Positions 25,153 through 39,554 of a stretch of 64,000 bases of DNA are shown one piece after another. The stretch covers positions 27,877-91,876 of the forward strand of contig CAVSLM010000010.1 in NCBI GenBank assembly GCA_963728895.1, written 5' to 3'. Source of the DNA: CAVSLM01 sp963728895. Lineage in GTDB: Bacteria > Pseudomonadota > Gammaproteobacteria > JBBQDK01. Within the stretch, counting starts at the first letter, position 1, and each line of letters opens with the position of its first letter. The notes below the pieces were generated by a model, which searched no databases, was not told where the DNA came from, and saw only the letters and a list, made by a program, of their open reading frames with translations. The position numbers were made by a program, and so were the translations under genes.

Positions 25153-26913
25153 CTACATGGACTCCGGTGCGGAAACGCCAAGAAGCGCCAGGCCGTTGCG
25201 CAGCACCTGGCGTACCGCGAGGATCAGATTGAGGCGTGCGTCGCGCAGCGCATCGGCATCCACCAGGAATTGATGCGCGTTGTAGTAGACGTGGAACTCA
25301 TTGGCGAGCTCGCGCAGGTAGTGCGCGATCTGGTGCGGTTCGTGGCAGAGCGCCGCGGCTTCGACCAGCTCCGGATAGCGTGACAGCGTGTACAACAGCG
25401 CCTGTTCGTGGGGTTCGGTGAGCAGGTGCAGGTGCGCGTGCCCGCGTCCCTCGTCCCGCGCCAGTCCCTTCTCCTGCAGCTGGCCCAGTACGCTGCAGAT
25501 ACGGGCGTGCGCATACTGCACGTAGTAGACCGGGTTGTCGCTCGACTCCGACTTCGCCAGGTCCAGGTCGAAGTCCAGGTGCTGCTCGCACTTGCGCATG
25601 ACGTAAAAGAACCGCGCGGCGTCGTTCCCGACCTCCCGGCGCAGCTCGCGCAGGGTCACGAACTCGCCGGAACGCGTGGACATCTGCACCTTCTCCCCGC
25701 CGCGGTAGAGGACGGCGAATTGCACCAGCAGCACGTCGAGCCGCGAGGGATCGTCGCCCAGCGCCGCCAGCGCCGCCTTCACGCGCGGCACGTAACCGTG
25801 GTGATCGGCACCCCAGACGTCGATGACACGCGAGAATCCGCGCTCCAGCTTGTCCATGTGATAGGCGATGTCGGACGCGAAGTAGGTGCGCTGTCCGTTC
25901 TCGCGCACCAACACACGATCCTTCTCGTCGCCGTAGTCCGTGGAACGGAACCACAGTGCGCCTTCGCGCTCATACAGGTGCCCCGAGGCGCGCAGCCGTT
26001 CGATCGCCCGATCCACGGCGCCGCACTCGATCAGGGAACGCTCCGAGAACCACTGCTGGTATTCGATGCCGAACTCCTCCAGGTCACGGCGGATAACCTC
26101 CAGGATCACCTGCAGCCCGCGGTTGAACACCACGCGAAACGCATCGGGGCCGAGCAGCGCGCGGGCCCGCGTGATCACCGCGTCGATGTAGATCTCCTTG
26201 TCGCCGCCCTGCTCCTCGTCCGGCGGCAGATCCTCCAGCACCTGCCCCGCGCTCCGGTGAAAGGCTGTGCCATTTTCGCGATGCAGGTCGGCGGCGATGT
26301 CCCACACATAATCACCGCGGTAGCCGTTGCTGGGAAACGGCAGACTTTCTCCGCACAGTTCCAGGTAGCGCAGCCACACGCTCGCAGCCAGAATCTCCAT
26401 CTGACGCCCGGCGTCGTTCACGTAGTATTCGCGCCGCACCTCGAATCCCGCGGCTTCCAGCAATGCGGCGACCGAAGCGCCGTAGGCTGCGCCACGGCCG
26501 TGTCCGACGTGCAGGGGCCCGGTCGGATTGGCCGAGACGAACTCGACCTGTACCAGCCGCCCGCCGCCGATGTCGCTGCTCCCGAAGGCGCTGCCCGCCT
26601 CCAGTGCTTCACCGACCACGGCCTGGAAGGCTGCCGGAGCGAGCCGTATGTTGATGAAGCCCGGGCCGGCCACTTCGACGCCGGCGACGGCTGGCGAAGC
26701 CGGAAGCGCTGCGATGATCTGCTCGGCGAGCTCCCGCGGATTGCGCCCCTCCCCCTTCGCCAGGATCAACGCCACGTTGCAGGCGAAATCGCCGTGGCGG
26801 CGGTCGCGCGTACGCTCCACGACGATGGCCGCGGGCGGCGGCGAACGCAGCGCACCGGTGCTGTGCAGGCCAGCCAGGGCGTTCGTGATGAGTTGCTCGA
26901 GGTGGTGCTTCAT
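25153..26913 (-). CDS. argS: Arginyl-tRNA synthetase
   Basis: The 586-residue class I synthetase has the N-terminal Add-1 domain, the HIGH-type motif in NPTGPLHVGHGRGAAYG, the region DVWGADHHGYVPRVKAAL, a degenerate KMSKS site VQMSTRSGEFVTLREL (typical for ArgS, which often lacks the standard Lys), and the DALR anticodon-binding C-terminus ending in LRNGLALLGVSAPESM. Length fits the family. It lies about 100 bases downstream of priA on the same strand. Confidence 0.97.
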   Translation of the reverse strand: MKHHLEQLITNALAGLHSTGALRSPPPAAIVVERTRDRRHGDFACNVALILAKGEGRNPRELAEQIIAALPASPAVAGVEVAGPGFINIRLAPAAFQAVVGEALEAGSAFGSSDIGGGRLVQVEFVSANPTGPLHVGHGRGAAYGASVAALLEAAGFEVRREYYVNDAGRQMEILAASVWLRYLELCGESLPFPSNGYRGDYVWDIAADLHRENGTAFHRSAGQVLEDLPPDEEQGGDKEIYIDAVITRARALLGPDAFRVVFNRGLQVILEVIRRDLEEFGIEYQQWFSERSLIECGAVDRAIERLRASGHLYEREGALWFRSTDYGDEKDRVLVRENGQRTYFASDIAYHMDKLERGFSRVIDVWGADHHGYVPRVKAALAALGDDPSRLDVLLVQFAVLYRGGEKVQMSTRSGEFVTLRELRREVGNDAARFFYVMRKCEQHLDFDLDLAKSESSDNPVYYVQYAHARICSVLGQLQEKGLARDEGRGHAHLHLLTEPHEQALLYTLSRYPELVEAAALCHEPHQIAHYLRELANEFHVYYNAHQFLVDADALRDARLNLILAVRQVLRNGLALLGVSAPESM

Positions 26914-27013
26914 GCCGTCCGCTGCGCGAAGAAGCTCGAGGTGATGGAAATGTACTCGGGAGAAGGTTGGCTATTATCCCGCCTGCCGCGCATCTTGCAA
27001 CCGCGGGCGGTTT

Positions 27014-29245
27014 TCACGTGAGCTCCTGGGGATCGACGTCGAGCGACCAGCGCACGCGGCGAGCCAGCGGCAGCTCCGCGACCCGCGGCACCAGCGCCCG
27101 AAGCAGGGCATGCAGCGCCGCGCGCCGCCGGCACTGCAGCAGCAGCTGGCTGCGGTAACGCCCGGCGCGGCGCTCCATGGGGGCGGGAACCGGGCCTAGC
27201 ACCTGCACTTCCGCCGTCGCCAGGTCGTGGGCAACGCGTTGGGCATCGGTCAGAAACTGCTCGGACGTCGCGGGATCGAGAGCCTCTGCGCGCAGCAGTG
27301 CGAGGTGGCTGTAGGGAGGAAGTCCCACCTGTGAGCGCTCCTTCAATGCCGCGGCGGCGAATGCACCGTAGCCTTCGCGCAGCAGCAGCTGCAGCAGCGG
27401 GTGATCGGGGTGGTGGCTCTGCAGTACCACCAGGCCGGCCTTGTCGGCCCTCCCTGCCCTGCCCGCCACCTGGATGATGAGCTGCGCCATGCGCTCGGCA
27501 GCGCGAAAGTCCGTGCTGAACAGACCGTGGTCGGCGTCGATCAGCCCGACCAGCGTCACGTCGGGAAAGTGATGCCCCTTGGCCAGCATCTGCGTGCCGA
27601 TCAGGATGCCACTCCGCCCGGCGCGGGCGCGTCGCAGCAGCTGCTGCAGCTCGCCCTTGCGCCGCGTACTGTCGCGGTCGATGCGTAGCAACTCGACTCC
27701 GGGATGGCGCCGGTGCAGGGCCTGCTCGATGCGTTGCGTGCCCTCGCCCAATGCACGCAGCTCGCCGCTTCCGCATTCCGGGCACTGCCCGGGAAGTGCG
27801 TGCCCGGCGCCGCAGTGGTGACAGCGCAGCAACCGGTCACGCTGGTGCACGACGACGTGGGCGTCGCAGCGCCGGCACCTTGCGACCCAGCCACAGTCGT
27901 GGCACAGCAGTGTGGGCGCGTAGCCACGGCGGTTGAGGAACAGCAGCACCTGGCTGCCCGCCTCCAGATGTTCGCCGATGAGCCGCGCCAGCGGCTCCGA
28001 CAGACCGTCGGTGAGCGGGCGACTGCGTACGTCCAGCACCTGCAGCTGCGGGTGTGTGGCGGCCCCGGCGCGCTCCGGCAGCCGCAGCGCCGCATAGCGC
28101 CCACACCGCACGTTATGCAGGCTCTCCAACGACGGCGTGGCGGAGCCCAGCAGCACCGGCACTCCGGCGTGGCGGGCACGCACCACGGCGAGATCCCGGG
28201 CGCAATACCGCAGCCCTTCCTGCTGCTTGAAGGAGAGATCGTGCTCCTCATCGACCACCAAGACGCCCGGCCGCGCCAGCGGCGTGAATACTGCGGACCG
28301 GGTACCGACCACCACCGGGGCCGTCCCGTCGCGGGCCATCAACCAGCCACAGAGCCGCTCGCGTTCGGAAAGACCGGAATGCAGTACCGCCAGCGGTACG
28401 CGCAGCCGGCGGTGAAAGCGTTCGACGAGCTGTGGAGTGAGACCGATCTCCGGCACCAGCACCAGCGCCTGGCGGCCCGTGGCGATCACCCGCTCGATGA
28501 TCCGGAGGTAGACTTCGGTCTTGCCGCTGCCGGTTACGCCATCGATGACGAACGCACCGAACGCTCCCAATCGTTCGCCGACCAGCGTCACTGCCGCCTG
28601 TTGCGCCGTGTTGAGAGTTGGTACCGATCCCGGGTCATCGGCTTGCGGTACGTCCGCGGGGCGCGGTGCATCTTCCGACGCCACCCATCCGCGGTCGTGC
28701 AGGGCGCGTAGTGCGGAGCGCGACTCGATCTGGTCCTCGGTGATGCCCTCAGGACTTGCGGAAAGCCGGCGGAGCAGGGTGGCTTGGCGCGGCGCGCGGC
28801 GCAGCGTCTGCGGATCGGCCGAGTGCCCAAGAGATGTCAGGTGCCAGCGGCGAATTCCCTGCATTCGGGCCGCCTGCCCGCGGCGCAGCAAGGCGGGAAG
28901 GGCAGTAGTGATCACGTCTCCGATCGCGTGATGATAGTACTGTGCGGTCCATTGCAGCAGCCCCAGCATTTCGTCGGACAGGACGGGCTCGATATCCAGG
29001 ATACGCTGGGCGGCTTTGAGCCGCTCGCGTGCGATCGCGGTGCCACGCTGCAGGCCCATGAGCAGGCCCACGGTCCACCGGCGTCCGAAGGGTACCAGCA
29101 CACGTATGCCAGGGCGCAGCGTCCGCAGCTCGCTTCCCTGCGGAGGCAGGTAGTCGAAAGTCTGGTGCAGCGGCGATGGGACGGCGACTCGCAGGATAAC
29201 CGGGGTCAGGTCCACGCCCTTCAGGGCTGCGGGAGCGTCTTGCAC
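27014..29245 (-). CDS. priA: Primosomal replication-restart helicase PriA
   Basis: The 743-residue protein has the N-terminal 3'-DNA-binding domain (LHQTFDYLPP), Walker A GVTGSGKTEVY, Walker B DEEH in VVDEEHDLSFKQQEG, the zinc region with eight cysteines in four CxxC pairs (CHDCGWVARCRRC, CHHCGAGHALPGQCPEC) and helicase motif VI QVAGRAGRADK. PriA reloads DnaB at repaired or stalled forks. The start used is GTG 29245; a GTG at 29215 is an alternative, and neither has a strong Shine-Dalgarno. The gene abuts the DnaA-box-bearing region. Confidence 0.95.
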   Translation of the reverse strand: MQDAPAALKGVDLTPVILRVAVPSPLHQTFDYLPPQGSELRTLRPGIRVLVPFGRRWTVGLLMGLQRGTAIARERLKAAQRILDIEPVLSDEMLGLLQWTAQYYHHAIGDVITTALPALLRRGQAARMQGIRRWHLTSLGHSADPQTLRRAPRQATLLRRLSASPEGITEDQIESRSALRALHDRGWVASEDAPRPADVPQADDPGSVPTLNTAQQAAVTLVGERLGAFGAFVIDGVTGSGKTEVYLRIIERVIATGRQALVLVPEIGLTPQLVERFHRRLRVPLAVLHSGLSERERLCGWLMARDGTAPVVVGTRSAVFTPLARPGVLVVDEEHDLSFKQQEGLRYCARDLAVVRARHAGVPVLLGSATPSLESLHNVRCGRYAALRLPERAGAATHPQLQVLDVRSRPLTDGLSEPLARLIGEHLEAGSQVLLFLNRRGYAPTLLCHDCGWVARCRRCDAHVVVHQRDRLLRCHHCGAGHALPGQCPECGSGELRALGEGTQRIEQALHRRHPGVELLRIDRDSTRRKGELQQLLRRARAGRSGILIGTQMLAKGHHFPDVTLVGLIDADHGLFSTDFRAAERMAQLIIQVAGRAGRADKAGLVVLQSHHPDHPLLQLLLREGYGAFAAAALKERSQVGLPPYSHLALLRAEALDPATSEQFLTDAQRVAHDLATAEVQVLGPVPAPMERRAGRYRSQLLLQCRRRAALHALLRALVPRVAELPLARRVRWSLDVDPQELT

Positions 29246-29563
29246 GGCCGAATGCGGAGCCCGGTTACGAGCGTTCCTTGAGAGACCACTTTAACTGTTG
29301 TGCCGTATGTCCTTTCACGATTTTGAAAACTATTCTTATCCACAGTATCTGTGGATAACTCTGTGGAAGTTTGGGGGTTAAGCGCGGCAGAACCGCGATT
29401 CTTCTCGCCCGCAGCCAAATTGAACACAACTTACCCAGTTTGTATGTGGATGAAAGATAGGACATTGTTTCGCGCCACCCAAAGCGCCCGTGACGGCGCC
29501 CGGGGCACGCCGCAGGGGCATCGCCATTGTGTATAAGACCGGCAGGCGAGGCTTGACAGACGG
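29246..29563. other. AT-richer intergenic region with clustered DnaA boxes
   Basis: No protein gene is visible in this 318-base gap between priA and the PNPOx-like gene. It is visibly richer in A and T than its surroundings. It contains TTATCCACA at 29336-29344 and TGTGGATAA at 29350-29358 as a perfect inverted pair five bases apart, a degenerate half CTGTGG just after, TGTGGATGA (one mismatch) at 29445-29453 and TGTGTATAA (perfect on the minus strand) at 29528-29536. Three exact DnaA boxes in about 200 bases is more than expected by chance. It could be a DnaA-titration or regulatory site, or part of an origin. Confidence 0.6.
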
Positions 29564-30130
29564 TCATTTTGACGGAAGCGAGTCACTGAAGCCGGGTGCG
29601 GGCAGCCCGTCCAGGCTGCGTGCATTGCGCCGGGCGCGATAGAGTTCGAGCGCCTCTGCGCCCTTGGACTCGGCCCATGAGACCAGGTCCCGACGCTGCC
29701 CGAGGAATCCAAACTGTGGCACTCCGTAGCCGCAAGAGGTTTGTACCCGTGTCACCCGGGCGTGGAGTATCTGCCGGACTCCGGGAAGCGCCGCGGGGAA
29801 ATTGGGGCGCAGGTCTGCCCAGAGCGCGCTGTCCGGTAGCACCACGGTGCCTTGACCGTACAGCCTCAAAATGCGTGGAGGGCCGGAGAAGGCGCAGAAC
29901 ATCAGCGTAATGCGCCCGTTCTCCGTGACATGGGCGGCGGTTTCGTTGCCGCTGCCGGTAAGATCGAGATACGCCACTTCGCGCGGGCCCAGAACGCGGA
30001 AGGTGTCGAGTCCGCGAGGTGAGACGTTGACGTGGCCTTGCCCGGACAGTGGTGCGGTGGCAACGAAGAACATTGGCTGGGAGAGCGCCCAGATCGACAG
30101 CTCTTCGCTCAGGTGGTCCGAGAGGGCCAT
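29564..30130 (-). CDS. Pyridoxamine 5'-phosphate oxidase-like FMN-binding split-barrel protein
   Basis: The 188-residue protein opens with an N-terminal helix and the strand FFVATAPLSGQGHVNVSPRG, then VAYLDLTGSGNETAAHVTEN and GRITLMFCAFSGPPRILRLYGQG, the flavin-binding barrel of the PNPOx-like family. It is a general member, not PdxH, and probably uses FMN or F420-like cofactors on an unknown substrate. It stands alone, transcribed towards the DnaA-box region and divergent from the HNH gene. Confidence 0.82.
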   Translation of the reverse strand: MALSDHLSEELSIWALSQPMFFVATAPLSGQGHVNVSPRGLDTFRVLGPREVAYLDLTGSGNETAAHVTENGRITLMFCAFSGPPRILRLYGQGTVVLPDSALWADLRPNFPAALPGVRQILHARVTRVQTSCGYGVPQFGFLGQRRDLVSWAESKGAEALELYRARRNARSLDGLPAPGFSDSLPSK

Positions 30131-30422
30131 GCGCTTGTTCCGCGGTAGCTACCGGCACGTCATCCGCGACCGGTGGTGAACCATCTTAAGAACCCATTTA
30201 AGCACAGCGCGACGGACGCCGCGACGTGCAAGGCGCGCCCAAGAGCGGATTGCGCGCGCACACCGCTCGCGGATCTTGGGTCGTTTCGCACCCTGGTCGT
30301 GTGTGGCTCCCGGGAACGCGCGATGGTAAGCTTGGCGGCGGCTGATCGTTGGTTGTGCACGGCCGGTTGGTTGCAGTCTTCTCTCCCCGGTCGGCCTTCC
30401 TGTGCCATCCGTGGGAGCATGT

Positions 30423-31022
30423 GTGAACGACCTGAATCAACAAGTCCTGCGCACCGACGTGGCCGGGATGCCATTGGAATGGGTGAACTACCAGGACGCG
30501 GTACGGCTTTATCATCTCGAGCAGGTTGCATACACCTGCGGAATGCTGCTCTATCGGGTGCACGGCGGTCACAATGCACGCAGCGGTCTGCGCAGCGTCA
30601 TCGAAGTCAACTCAATCATCGCAACGTACGGCAACAATCATGCCCTCGCCAAAGCGCGCCAGGATTACGTGCCGCCATTGAACAACGCGGCGCTGTTTCG
30701 GCGCGATGCGCACATTTGTCTGTATTGCGGGACGCGCTTTTCCGGTGCCGATCTGTCGCGCGACCACATCACGCCGATGAGCAGGGGCGGTTCCGACGCG
30801 TGGAACAACGTGGTCACGGCCTGCAAGCGTTGCAACAACCACAAGGCCGGATTCACGCCGGAGCAGGCCGGCATGCAGTTGCTGGCGATTCCCTTCACCC
30901 CGACCCATGCCGAGTACATCTACCTGCAGGGCCGCCGCGTCCTCGCCGACCAGATGGAATTCCTGCGCGCCCATTTCCCGCGCAGCAGCCCACTGCACCA
31001 GCGTCTCGCAAGGGCCGGGTAG
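30423..31022 (+). CDS. HNH endonuclease
   Basis: The 199-residue protein has a complete McrA-like HNH zinc finger: Cys99 and Cys102 (CLYCGTRF), the catalytic Asp-His at residues 114-115 (SRDHITPMSRGG), the central Asn in DAWNNVVTAC, and Cys134 and Cys137 (CKRCNNHKAG). A 90-residue N-terminal part of unknown fold precedes it. GTG 30423 has GGGAG five bases before it and is preferred to an upstream GTG at 30402. No methylase, phage or intron is nearby, so this is probably a chromosomal house gene seen widely in proteobacteria rather than a restriction or homing nuclease. Confidence 0.8.
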   Translation: MNDLNQQVLRTDVAGMPLEWVNYQDAVRLYHLEQVAYTCGMLLYRVHGGHNARSGLRSVIEVNSIIATYGNNHALAKARQDYVPPLNNAALFRRDAHICLYCGTRFSGADLSRDHITPMSRGGSDAWNNVVTACKRCNNHKAGFTPEQAGMQLLAIPFTPTHAEYIYLQGRRVLADQMEFLRAHFPRSSPLHQRLARAG

Positions 31023-31104
31023 GGCAGGGCGCGATGCTCCATCAGTCGGCTGCGCCAGCAGCCGTGCAACGACATCCATCCCGCACCGGATCTGCCTTTC
31101 TGCT

Positions 31105-31992
31105 ATGACCGTGTGGCCCGCGATTGCACGGCACATTGCAGCGGCGACGGGGACTCCGTTCGTGGCGCAGTCGCAGCGCAGCGTCGGGGGAGGGTGCATC
31201 AACGCCACCTATGTGATCGGGGGTCTCGACCGGCATTATTTCGTCAAGCTCAACCAGGCGGCGGTCGGCGAGATGTTTGCGGCGGAAGCTGACGGGCTGC
31301 GGGAGCTGGCACGGTCCGCGGCGGTGCGCGTGCCGATCCCGATCTGCTGGGGAGTGACCGATGAATCCGCATACCTGGTCCTGGAGCACCTGGAGCTCGG
31401 GCGCAGCGGGCGCGACGGTCCCGTGCGGCTGGGGCGCGCGTTGGCGGCCTTGCACGGAACTCACCAGGACACCTACGGGTGGCATCGCAACAACACGATC
31501 GGGGCCACGCCACAGACCAACGAGCGCAACGAAGACTGGACGATGTTCTGGCGCGAGCATCGACTCGGCTATCAGCTGGAACTGGCCGCGCGCAACGGGC
31601 ACGGTGGTGCCCTGCAGCGGCAGGGCGAGCAGCTGCTCCTGCAGCTTGCGAAGCTGCTGGGCGATCACCGCCCGGCAGCGGCTTTGTTGCACGGCGACCT
31701 TTGGTCCGGCAACTACGCCTACGATGCGTCCGGTGCGCCGGTATTGTTCGACCCCGCCGTATACTTCGGCGATCGCGAGACCGACCTCGCCATGACCGAG
31801 CTGTTCGGGGGGTTCGACCCGGACTTCTATGCAAGTTATGAGGAGGCTTATCCGCTCGATGCCGGCTATCGCGTCCGCAAGATGCTGTACAACCTTTACC
31901 ATGTCCTCAATCATTTGAACCTGTTCGGCGGCGGATATCGGGGCCAGGCCGAGCGCATGATCCAGACGCTGCTGGCCGAAGTGCGCGGCTGA
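31105..31992 (+). CDS. Fructosamine kinase family protein
   Basis: The 295-residue protein belongs to the fructosamine-3-kinase/aminoglycoside-phosphotransferase fold: GGGCINATYVI near the N-terminus for nucleotide binding, FVKLNQA with the ATP-contact Lys, the catalytic-loop motif LLHGDLWSGNYAY with Asp, metal-binding FDPAVYFGDRETDLAM, and the family region LFGGFDPDFY. Such kinases repair glycated protein lysines so that the sugar is lost. The gene follows the HNH gene by 82 bases. The start ATG 31105 gives the conserved N-terminus. Confidence 0.88.
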   Translation: MTVWPAIARHIAAATGTPFVAQSQRSVGGGCINATYVIGGLDRHYFVKLNQAAVGEMFAAEADGLRELARSAAVRVPIPICWGVTDESAYLVLEHLELGRSGRDGPVRLGRALAALHGTHQDTYGWHRNNTIGATPQTNERNEDWTMFWREHRLGYQLELAARNGHGGALQRQGEQLLLQLAKLLGDHRPAAALLHGDLWSGNYAYDASGAPVLFDPAVYFGDRETDLAMTELFGGFDPDFYASYEEAYPLDAGYRVRKMLYNLYHVLNHLNLFGGGYRGQAERMIQTLLAEVRG

Positions 31993-32047
31993 GGCACGGA
32001 GGCGGGGGAGAAGTCGCCCTACGGGGCGGTCGAGGCGCGAAAGGCGC

Positions 32048-33121
32048 TCACTCGGCCAGGTGATAAGCGGCGCTGTAGGTGTGTACGGCGTCGATCATGC
32101 AGGCTGCATGTGCGGGATCCACCTGCGGGTGTATGCCATGGCCCAGGTTGAACACGTGGCCGTTGCCCGCACCGTAGCTCTCGAGGAGCTCGCGCACCTC
32201 CTGCACGATGCGCCCGGGCGACGCATAGAGCACCGCGGGATCCAGGTTGCCCTGCAGCGCGACGCGGTCGCCGACCCGCGCGCGGGCTGCCCCCATGTCG
32301 ATCGTCCAGTCCAGACCCACGGCATCGCAGCCGGTGGCGGCGATATCTTCCAGCCACTGACCGCCGCCCTTGGTGAAGAGCACTACGGGAATGCGGCGTC
32401 CCTCAGCTTCGCGCGCGAGCTCGCCCACCACCCGTGCCATGTATTCCAGGGAAAACTCCCGATACGCCCTGGGACTCAGGGCGCCGCCCCAGGTGTCGAA
32501 GATCATCAGCGCCTGGGCACCGGCGCCGACCTGGGCGTTGAGGTAGCGAGCAACACTGCGGGCCACGGCGTTGAGCAGGCGGTGCAGTGACGCCGGTTGG
32601 GCAAACAGCATGCCCTTGACTCGTGCGAAGTCCTTGCTCGAGCCGCCCTCCACCATGTAGGTCGCGAGCGTCCACGGGCTGCCCGAGAAGCCGATGAGCG
32701 GGACGCGTCCGTTGAGCTCGCGACGGATCAGGCGTACCGCATCCATCACATAGCGAAGCTCCGTCTCCGGATCGGGATCGGCCAGGGCGCTGATGTCGGC
32801 GTCGCTGCGTACCGGTCGCTCGAACTGCGGGCCCTCGCCTGCAGTGAAGCGCAGGCCCAGGCCCATGGCGTCCGGTACCGTGAGTATATCGGAGAACAAT
32901 ATCGCCGCATCGAGCGGAAAACGATCCACGGGTTGCAGCGTGACCTCACATGCCAGCTGCGGATTGGTGCACAGCTGCATGAAGCTGCCGGCGCGCTGAC
33001 GGGTGGCGCGATATTCCGGGAGATAGCGCCCCGCCTGCCGCATCATCCATACCGGCGTGATATCGACCGGCTGGCGCAGCAGTGCCCGCAGCAGCCGGTC
33101 GTTCTGCAGTTGTGTCGTCAC
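32048..33121 (-). CDS. hemE: Uroporphyrinogen decarboxylase
   Basis: The 357-residue enzyme decarboxylates uroporphyrinogen III to coproporphyrinogen III. The invariant start PVWMMRQAGRYLPEYRA, the active-site Asp in LFSDILTVPDAMG, GFSGSPWTLATYMVEGG and the C-terminal HVFNLGHGIHP are all present. It uses GTG 33121. It lies about 105 bases after gltD in the same direction, and the gltB-gltD-hemE order is shared with other gammaproteobacteria; glutamate made by GOGAT is also the tetrapyrrole precursor. Confidence 0.96.
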   Translation of the reverse strand: MTTQLQNDRLLRALLRQPVDITPVWMMRQAGRYLPEYRATRQRAGSFMQLCTNPQLACEVTLQPVDRFPLDAAILFSDILTVPDAMGLGLRFTAGEGPQFERPVRSDADISALADPDPETELRYVMDAVRLIRRELNGRVPLIGFSGSPWTLATYMVEGGSSKDFARVKGMLFAQPASLHRLLNAVARSVARYLNAQVGAGAQALMIFDTWGGALSPRAYREFSLEYMARVVGELAREAEGRRIPVVLFTKGGGQWLEDIAATGCDAVGLDWTIDMGAARARVGDRVALQGNLDPAVLYASPGRIVQEVRELLESYGAGNGHVFNLGHGIHPQVDPAHAACMIDAVHTYSAAYHLAE

Positions 33122-33227
33122 GCGAATGCGCCGTGTGGCGGGTCGTGGCGCAAAGGGGCGGGGAGGGAAGAGCGCCGCGGAGTCCGGGCGCGCCGGCTGC
33201 CGGCCCTGCCGCGTACGTGGTGCGACA

Positions 33228-34662
33228 TCAGCGCGGCAGGTCCGAGTGGCCCATGAGAAACTTGTCGACCCCCCAGGCCGCCTGTCGACCTTCGCGGATC
33301 GCCCAGACGACGAGGGATTGTCCGCGTCGCGTATCGCCCGCGGCAAACACCTTGGCGACGGAGGTCTGATAGCTCTCGACGTCGGCGCGTACATTGCCGC
33401 GCTCGTCAAGCTCAACGCCGAGCTCGCTTAGCATGCCCTCGTGCACGGGGTGTAGATAACCCATGGCCAGCAGTACCAGATCGGCGTCGATGTCGAATTC
33501 GCTGCCTGGTACTTCCTGCATCTTCCAGGTACCGCCGGCGTCCCGCTGCCACTCCAACCGTATCGCTTGCAGCGCGCGGACGCGGCCGTGTTCGCCGCGA
33601 AAGGCCTTGGTGGCCACGCTCCAGTCGCGCTCGCAGCCTTCCTCCTGGGAGGAGGAGGTGCGCAGTTTCAGCGGCCAGTTGGGCCAGGTAAGCGACTTGT
33701 TTTCCTGCGCCGGCGGCTGCGGCAACAGCTCGAGCTGGGTGACCGAAGAAGCGCCCTGTCGGATAGACGTACCGATGCAGTCGGAGCCGGTGTCGCCGCC
33801 GCCGATCACCACCACGCGCCTGCCGTGTGCGCTGATCGAGCATGCTTCGTCCAGCAGATCTCCGGCCACGCGGCGATTCTGCTGGGGCAGGAATTCCATG
33901 GCGAAGTGGATGCCCTGCAGTTCGCGGCCGGGTACCGCCAGGTCGCGGGGCTGTTCGGATCCGGCGGCCAGCACGACGGCATCGAACTCCTCGAGCAGCT
34001 GGCGCCCCGAAACGTTGACGCCCACGTGCCGGGAGGTACGAAACTCCACGCCTTCGGCGTGCATCTGTTCCAGCCGGCGGTCGATCCAGCGCTTCTCCAT
34101 TTTGAAGTCCGGAATGCCGTACCGCAGCAGGCCACCCGGGCGCTCGTTCTTTTCGAACACGACAACGTCGTGCGCCGCGCGCGCCAGTTGCTGGGCGCAC
34201 GCCAGACCGGCCGGGCCGGAGCCCACCACGGCTACCCGTTTGCCGGTGCGCCGCGCGGGCGGCTGCGGAACCACCCAACCGTGCGCCCAGCCGTGCTCGA
34301 TGATGGCGTGCTCGATGGCTTTGATGGTGACCGGCTCGTTGTTGATATTGAGCGTGCAGGCGGCTTCGCACGGCGCGGGGCATACGCGTCCGGTGAACTC
34401 CGGAAAGTTGTTGGTCGAATGCAGCACCTCCAGCGCACGGCGCCAATGGTCGCGGTAAACCAGGTCGTTCCAATCCGGGATGATGTTGTTGACCGGGCAG
34501 CCGGTCTGACAGAAAGGGATGCCGCAGTCCATGCAGCGCGCACCCTGACGGCTCAGCTCGCCGTCATCGAGCGGGAACGTGAACTCCTTGTAGGCGTGGA
34601 TTCGCTCGCAGACAGGCCGATTCTGGGGATCGCGACGCTTGAATTCCAGGAAACCGGTCGGC

Positions 34663-34670
<8 letters not shown>
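33228..34670 (-). CDS. gltD: Glutamate synthase (NADPH) small subunit
   Basis: The 480-residue beta subunit of GOGAT supplies electrons from NADPH. Its N-terminus has two Cys clusters (CMDCGIPFCQTGC and CPAPCEAAC) for 4Fe-4S centres, then the FAD-binding VVGSGPAGLACAQQL, and an NADPH-binding GGGDTGSDCIGTS. Its ATG lies 8 bases inside the end of gltB, so the two are coupled. Transcription continues to hemE. Confidence 0.96.
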
Positions 34671-39327
<4,657 letters not shown>

Positions 39328-39513
39328 AAGCTATTGGGCTGATGGCCAATTCCGGCAGCACATGCGGGTCGGCCTGAGGTGTGATGCGCCGTCCGCGGGT
39401 GAGCAGGGCACCCGGTCGCACCCGTCCGGAAGGAGAACGTAGCCGAGAGCAGGCGAACGCGGCTTTTCAGTATAGCCGCGGGCTATAGCCGGTTCAATTC
39501 ACCGCGTGTTGTG

Positions 39514-39547
39514 CGACCCGACGACGGGGGTTTTCGTCGCCGGGTCG
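39514..39547 (-). terminator. Hairpin after the damX-like gene
   Basis: A 13-base-pair stem with one mismatch (39514-39526 with 39535-39547) lies 8 bases beyond the stop of the damX-like gene. No U-tract follows on the minus strand, so it may only stabilise the mRNA end or mark a weak terminator before gltB. Confidence 0.4.
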
Positions 39548-39554
39548 TAGGTGG

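Noticed and set aside
29336..29358. Calling this gap the chromosomal origin
   Set aside because: Three exact boxes are not enough, and dnaA, dnaN, gyrB or mnmG are not nearby. It is reported only as a box cluster.
30423..31022. HNH nuclease as part of a restriction or defence island
   Set aside because: No methylase, helicase, phage or toxin gene lies beside it; neighbours are metabolic genes.
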